Source: Ancylobacter tetraedralis
GTDB lineage: Bacteria > Pseudomonadota > Alphaproteobacteria > Rhizobiales > Xanthobacteraceae
Length of the DNA stretch: 64,000 nt
Reading direction: 5' to 3'
Assembly (NCBI RefSeq): GCF_014195655.1
Contig: NZ_JACICD010000001.1
Coordinates: forward strand, 720,682-784,681
Below, piece after piece: positions 60,935 to 64,000 of this stretch. The translations under genes were made by a program, and so were the position numbers. Positions within the stretch are counted from its first letter, which is position 1, and each line of letters starts with the position of its first letter. The notes beneath the pieces are model-generated. The model did no database searches, was not told the DNA's origin, and saw only the letters and a program-made list of their open reading frames with translations.

Positions 60935-62173
60935 ATGAACAAAGCGGTCCTTGTGGCGCGCACCGCGCCGGCAGGGCCGCCGGCTTCGGCCGGGGAACCC
61001 GAAATGGTCGACGAGACCCAGACCTGGGCAGGCCCGCCGACGACCGAGAGGTCGTCGCGCGAGGATCGCCCACAACCGCACGCGCGCCATCGCCACGGGC
61101 GGGGACGGCGTGGCCACGCGGCACACTCGCCGGCGGAAGCCGGCGGGCCGGCCCGTGCACGACCCAGCGAGGGCTGCTACGCCGCGCTCGACCTCGGCAC
61201 CAATAATTGCCGCCTGCTCGTCGCCCGCCCCACCGCGAACGGCTTCCGCGTGGTCGATGCGTTCTCCCGCATCGTGCGCCTCGGCGAGGGCCTGATCGGC
61301 TCGGGCCGGCTCGGCGAGGCGGCGATGGACCGGGCGGTGGATGCGCTCGGCGTCTGTGCCGCCAAGATTCGCAGCCGCCACATTGCCGGTGCCCGGCTCA
61401 TCGCCACCGAGGCCTGCCGCTCCGCCCTGAACGGGGCGGACTTCATTCGCCGGGTCGAGCGCGAAACCGGGCTGGCGCTGGAAATCGTCGATCGCGAGAC
61501 CGAGGCGCGCCTTGCCGCCGCCGGCTGCACGCCGCTGGTCGATCCCTATTCGGATGGCGCGGTGCTGTTCGACATTGGCGGCGGCTCCACCGAGGTGGTC
61601 TGGCTCGACCGGGTGGAAACCTGCGACGGCGGTCCGCCCGCAGCCATCATCCGCGCCTGGGTCTCGGTGCCGCTCGGCGTCGTCACCGTGGCCGAGCGCC
61701 ATGGCGGCGTGAAGGTGACGCGCGACGATTTCGAGGCGATGGTGACGGAGTTTTCGCCCCATCTCGACGGGTTCGTGAAGGCGGTCGGCCCGCATAATTG
61801 CGGCCGGCTGCACCTGCTCGGCACGTCCGGCACGGTGACGACCATTGCCGGCGTGCATCTCGACCTGCCGCGCTATGACCGCTCGCAGGTCGACGGCACC
61901 TGGCTCGGCGCCGAGCAGGTGCGGGTGGTGGTCGACCGGCTGATCGAGATGCCCTTCTCCGAGCGCGCGGCCAACCCGTGCATCGGCGTGGAGCGCGCGG
62001 ACCTCGTGCTCGCCGGCTGCGCGATCCTCGAAGCGGTGCGCCGGGCCTTCCCGTGCGACCGCCTGCGCGTGGCGGACCGCGGGTTGCGCGAGGGCATATT
62101 GGTGGAACTGATGCGCGCGGACGGTGTCTGGCGCGAGGGCGTCGAGGCGCCCGTGGCGAGGACGAATACGTGA
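60935..62173 (+). CDS. Ppx/GppA family phosphatase
   Basis: 412 residues. The ASKHA-fold signatures are intact: [19 protein letters not shown] (phosphate 1), [55 protein letters not shown] (phosphate 2) and [16 protein letters not shown] (adenosine). Members hydrolyse polyphosphate or pppGpp; the short two-domain length is typical of alphaproteobacterial forms. The first 70 residues are basic and poorly conserved. Start ATG 60935 follows GCGGGAG; ATG 61004 is the alternative. Stop overlaps the rlmE start (GTGA). Confidence 0.9.
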   Translation: MNKAVLVARTAPAGPPASAGEPEMVDETQTWAGPPTTERSSREDRPQPHARHRHGRGRRGHAAHSPAEAGGPARARPSEGCYAALDLGTNNCRLLVARPTANGFRVVDAFSRIVRLGEGLIGSGRLGEAAMDRAVDALGVCAAKIRSRHIAGARLIATEACRSALNGADFIRRVERETGLALEIVDRETEARLAAAGCTPLVDPYSDGAVLFDIGGGSTEVVWLDRVETCDGGPPAAIIRAWVSVPLGVVTVAERHGGVKVTRDDFEAMVTEFSPHLDGFVKAVGPHNCGRLHLLGTSGTVTTIAGVHLDLPRYDRSQVDGTWLGAEQVRVVVDRLIEMPFSERAANPCIGVERADLVLAGCAILEAVRRAFPCDRLRVADRGLREGILVELMRADGVWREGVEAPVARTNT

Positions 62174-62898
62174 TCGACAAGCCTGAGGCCCGCAAGGGCG
62201 GCGAGGCGCGCCCGCTCAAGGTGCGCCTGAAGAAAGCCCGTTCGCTCTCCTCCTCCTCGCAGAAATGGCTGCAGCGCCAGCTGAACGACCCCTATGTCGC
62301 CCGCGCCAAGCGGGAAGGCTGGCGCTCGCGCGCGGCGTTCAAGCTGATCGAGATCGACGACAAGATGAAGCTGCTCAAGCCCGGCGCGCGGGTGGTCGAT
62401 CTCGGCGCGGCGCCCGGTGGCTGGAGCCAGGTTGCCGCCCAGCGCGTGAAGGCGGAGGAGGGGCGCGGCAAGATCGTCGCCATCGATCTTCTGGAGATCG
62501 ACCCCGTCCCCGGCGTCGAGTTCGCCCAGATGGACTTCCTCAAGGACGACGCGCCGGAGCGGCTGAAGGCCATGCTGGGCGGCGAGGCGGATGTCGTCAT
62601 GTCCGACATGGCGGCAAACACCACCGGCCACCGGCCGACCGACCATCTGCGCATTGTCGGGCTGGTGGAACTGGCTATCGATTTCGCCCGGCAGGTGCTG
62701 GCTCCGGGCGGCGCCTTCATCGCCAAGGTGTTCCAGGGCGGTACCGAGAACGCGCTGCTGGCCGAGCTGAAGCGCGACTTCACCACGGTGAAGCATGTGA
62801 AGCCGCAGGCGAGCCGGGCGGATTCGGCCGAGCTCTATGTCGTCGCCACCGGCTTCCGCAGCCGCCAGGGTCGAGAGCCGGACACGGATCCGGACTGA
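62170..62898 (+). CDS. rlmE: 23S rRNA (uridine-2'-O-)-methyltransferase RlmE (FtsJ)
   Basis: 242 residues. SAM-binding [22 protein letters not shown], then [43 protein letters not shown], and the K-D-K-E tetrad positions (Lys in [13 protein letters not shown], Asp in SDMA, Lys in FIAKVFQGG, Glu in [11 protein letters not shown]). It methylates U2552 of 23S rRNA, a late step in 50S assembly. The GTG start overlaps the ppx stop. The basic N-terminal extension ([19 protein letters not shown]) is typical of alphaproteobacterial RlmE. The ppx-rlmE pair is conserved in this group. Confidence 0.95.
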   Translation: MIDKPEARKGGEARPLKVRLKKARSLSSSSQKWLQRQLNDPYVARAKREGWRSRAAFKLIEIDDKMKLLKPGARVVDLGAAPGGWSQVAAQRVKAEEGRGKIVAIDLLEIDPVPGVEFAQMDFLKDDAPERLKAMLGGEADVVMSDMAANTTGHRPTDHLRIVGLVELAIDFARQVLAPGGAFIAKVFQGGTENALLAELKRDFTTVKHVKPQASRADSAELYVVATGFRSRQGREPDTDPD

Positions 62899-62922
62899 GA
62901 GCGGGCGGGCGCGCGGCGCGGT

Positions 62923-64000
62923 TCAGGCCGCGCTGCCCATCTCGCCCGGCGCCTCGGCCGGCGTCACGGCGCGGCGCGGCCGGCCGGACAGCGCGGCGCC
63001 GGCATCCTTGGGCAGGCGGACGAAGAAGAACACCGAGCATACCGCGATCATCGCCACCACGACGAAGGCCACGCTGAAGTCGAACAGGTGGATCGTCCCG
63101 TCGCCGCGCAGGCTGCGCATGCTGTCCAGCACCAGTGCCGCCACCGCGACGCCGGTCGAGATCGACACCTGTTGCGCGACGCTGGCGAAGCTGGTGGCCC
63201 GGCTCATCGCCTCGCTGGAAATGTCGGCATAAGACAGCGCGTTGGTGCTGGTGAACTGCAGCGAGCGGAAATAGCCGCCGACCAGCAGCGCGATGATCAG
63301 CGCCAGATGCGACATGTCCGGCCGGAACACGGCAATGACCGCGATGCAGGCCGAGGCGATGAAGCAGTTCACGATCAGCACGCGGCGGAAGCCGAAGGCG
63401 CGGATGATCGGGGCGGCGGTGAACTTCATGGTCATCGCCCCGGCGGCGGAGGCGAAGGTGATCATGCCCGAGGCGAAGGGCGAGAGGCCGAAGCCCAGCT
63501 GCAGCATGAGCGGCAGCAGGAAGGGCAGGGCGCCGATGCCGACGCGGAACAGCGAGGCGCCCACCACGCCGGCGAAGAAGGTGGGGATGCGCAGCAGCGT
63601 CAGGTCGAGGATCGGCCGGTCGGTGTGCCGGGCATGGCGCACATAGAAGAACATCGCCACCGCGCCCACCACGACCACCACCAGCGCGATCCACGGCTGC
63701 ACCGCGTGCTGGCCCAGCAGCGCGAAACCGAAGACCAGGCCGGCGAGGCCGATGCCGGACAGCACCATGCCATGCAGGTCGAACGGCGGCAGGTCGTCCT
63801 CGCGGATATCGGGAATGAAGCGGCTGGCCAGCAGCACGCCGATCAGCCCGATCGGAATGTTGAGGAAGAAGATGTAGCGCCAGTCGAAATAGGTGGTGAT
63901 GAAACCGCCGAGCGGCGGGCCGAGCACGGGGCCGATCAGCGCTGGCACGGTGAGCCAGGCCAGCGCCGAGACGAGGTCCTGCTTGGGCACGGTGCGAAGG
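62923..64000 (-). CDS. MFS exporter of the DHA2 (EmrB/QacA) type, C-terminal part
   Basis: The visible 358 codons run off the right edge, so the N-terminus is missing. They begin LRTVPKQDLVSALAWLTVPALIGPVLGPPLGGFITTYFDWRYIFFLNIPIGLIG, the motif C region of 14-helix DHA2 exporters, and end with a cytosolic RRAVTPAEAPGEMGSAA. About nine helices follow. Such proteins extrude drugs or small metabolites with proton motive force. It converges with rlmE, 24 bp apart. A partner EmrA-like adaptor, if present, would lie outside the window. Confidence 0.9.
   Translation of the reverse strand, partial: LRTVPKQDLVSALAWLTVPALIGPVLGPPLGGFITTYFDWRYIFFLNIPIGLIGVLLASRFIPDIREDDLPPFDLHGMVLSGIGLAGLVFGFALLGQHAVQPWIALVVVVVGAVAMFFYVRHARHTDRPILDLTLLRIPTFFAGVVGASLFRVGIGALPFLLPLMLQLGFGLSPFASGMITFASAAGAMTMKFTAAPIIRAFGFRRVLIVNCFIASACIAVIAVFRPDMSHLALIIALLVGGYFRSLQFTSTNALSYADISSEAMSRATSFASVAQQVSISTGVAVAALVLDSMRSLRGDGTIHLFDFSVAFVVVAMIAVCSVFFFVRLPKDAGAALSGRPRRAVTPAEAPGEMGSAA

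Noticed and set aside
1..64000. CRISPR arrays, insertion sequences, prophage or integrase genes
   Set aside because: No regularly spaced repeats, transposase or phage-like products were seen on either strand.

Overview
The window reads as a chromosomal segment of a high-GC alphaproteobacterium of the order Hyphomicrobiales (Rhizobiales), probably near Xanthobacteraceae. The best evidence is a complete very-long-chain fatty acid (VLCFA) lipid A cluster (acpXL, fabZXL, two fabFXL, reductases, lpxXL), an Omp19-like lipoprotein and a DUF2865 protein, all of which have their closest known counterparts in that order. The genus assignment is inference. Coding density is high, genes are short-spaced on both strands, and I see no prophage, insertion sequence, CRISPR array or rRNA operon. 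The only RNA gene I can support is tRNA-Gln(CTG).

Layout. 1-5.5 kb: start of a tricarboxylate-transporter binding protein, glutathione reductase, class II DAHP synthase, an alpha/beta-hydrolase-like protein and a zinc-type dehydrogenase divergent from an HxlR regulator. 6-17 kb: a RgpF-domain glycan protein, NAD synthetase, a palindromic intergenic repeat, GltX, DUF2865 and CreA proteins, Ddl, a small secreted protein, CysS and a GNAT enzyme. 17-25 kb: a LOG-family protein, an orphan PD-(D/E)XK nuclease-like protein, an ArsR regulator behind a strong dyad and followed by an Atm1-type ABC exporter, psd-pssA, a small unknown gene and an Omp19-like lipoprotein. 25-30 kb: SDR, chromate transporter, LysR divergent from an EamA permease, rhodanese.

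29.7-35.5 kb is a polyamine/GABA region: two class III aminotransferases, a gamma-glutamylputrescine-synthetase-like enzyme and a PotF-type binding protein, with a perfect 14-bp palindrome in the divergent promoter region. 35.5-41.9 kb is the VLCFA lipid A cluster on the minus strand. It encodes its own carrier protein, condensing enzyme pair, two reductases, dehydratase and final acyltransferase, so it can be read as one elongation-and-transfer pathway. One of its two condensing enzymes has lost the catalytic cysteine and one catalytic histidine. 42-49.6 kb holds a 1,783-residue alpha-2-macroglobulin with its partner PbpC.

50-59.4 kb has tRNA-Gln and a full kdpFABCDE potassium-uptake and sensing operon. 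It is preceded by an extra 27-codon membrane-peptide ORF and by a direct repeat that fits a KdpE box. 59.3-60.7 kb is an opposing three-gene unit with a DapA-like protein lacking the Schiff-base lysine. The window ends with Ppx/GppA, RlmE and the 3' part of a DHA2-type MFS exporter.

The most interesting leads are the degenerate condensing-enzyme partner in the VLCFA cluster, the ArsR dyad next to Atm1, the kdp leader with its candidate KdpE box and extra small ORF, the catalytically altered DapA-like operon, and the orphan nuclease.
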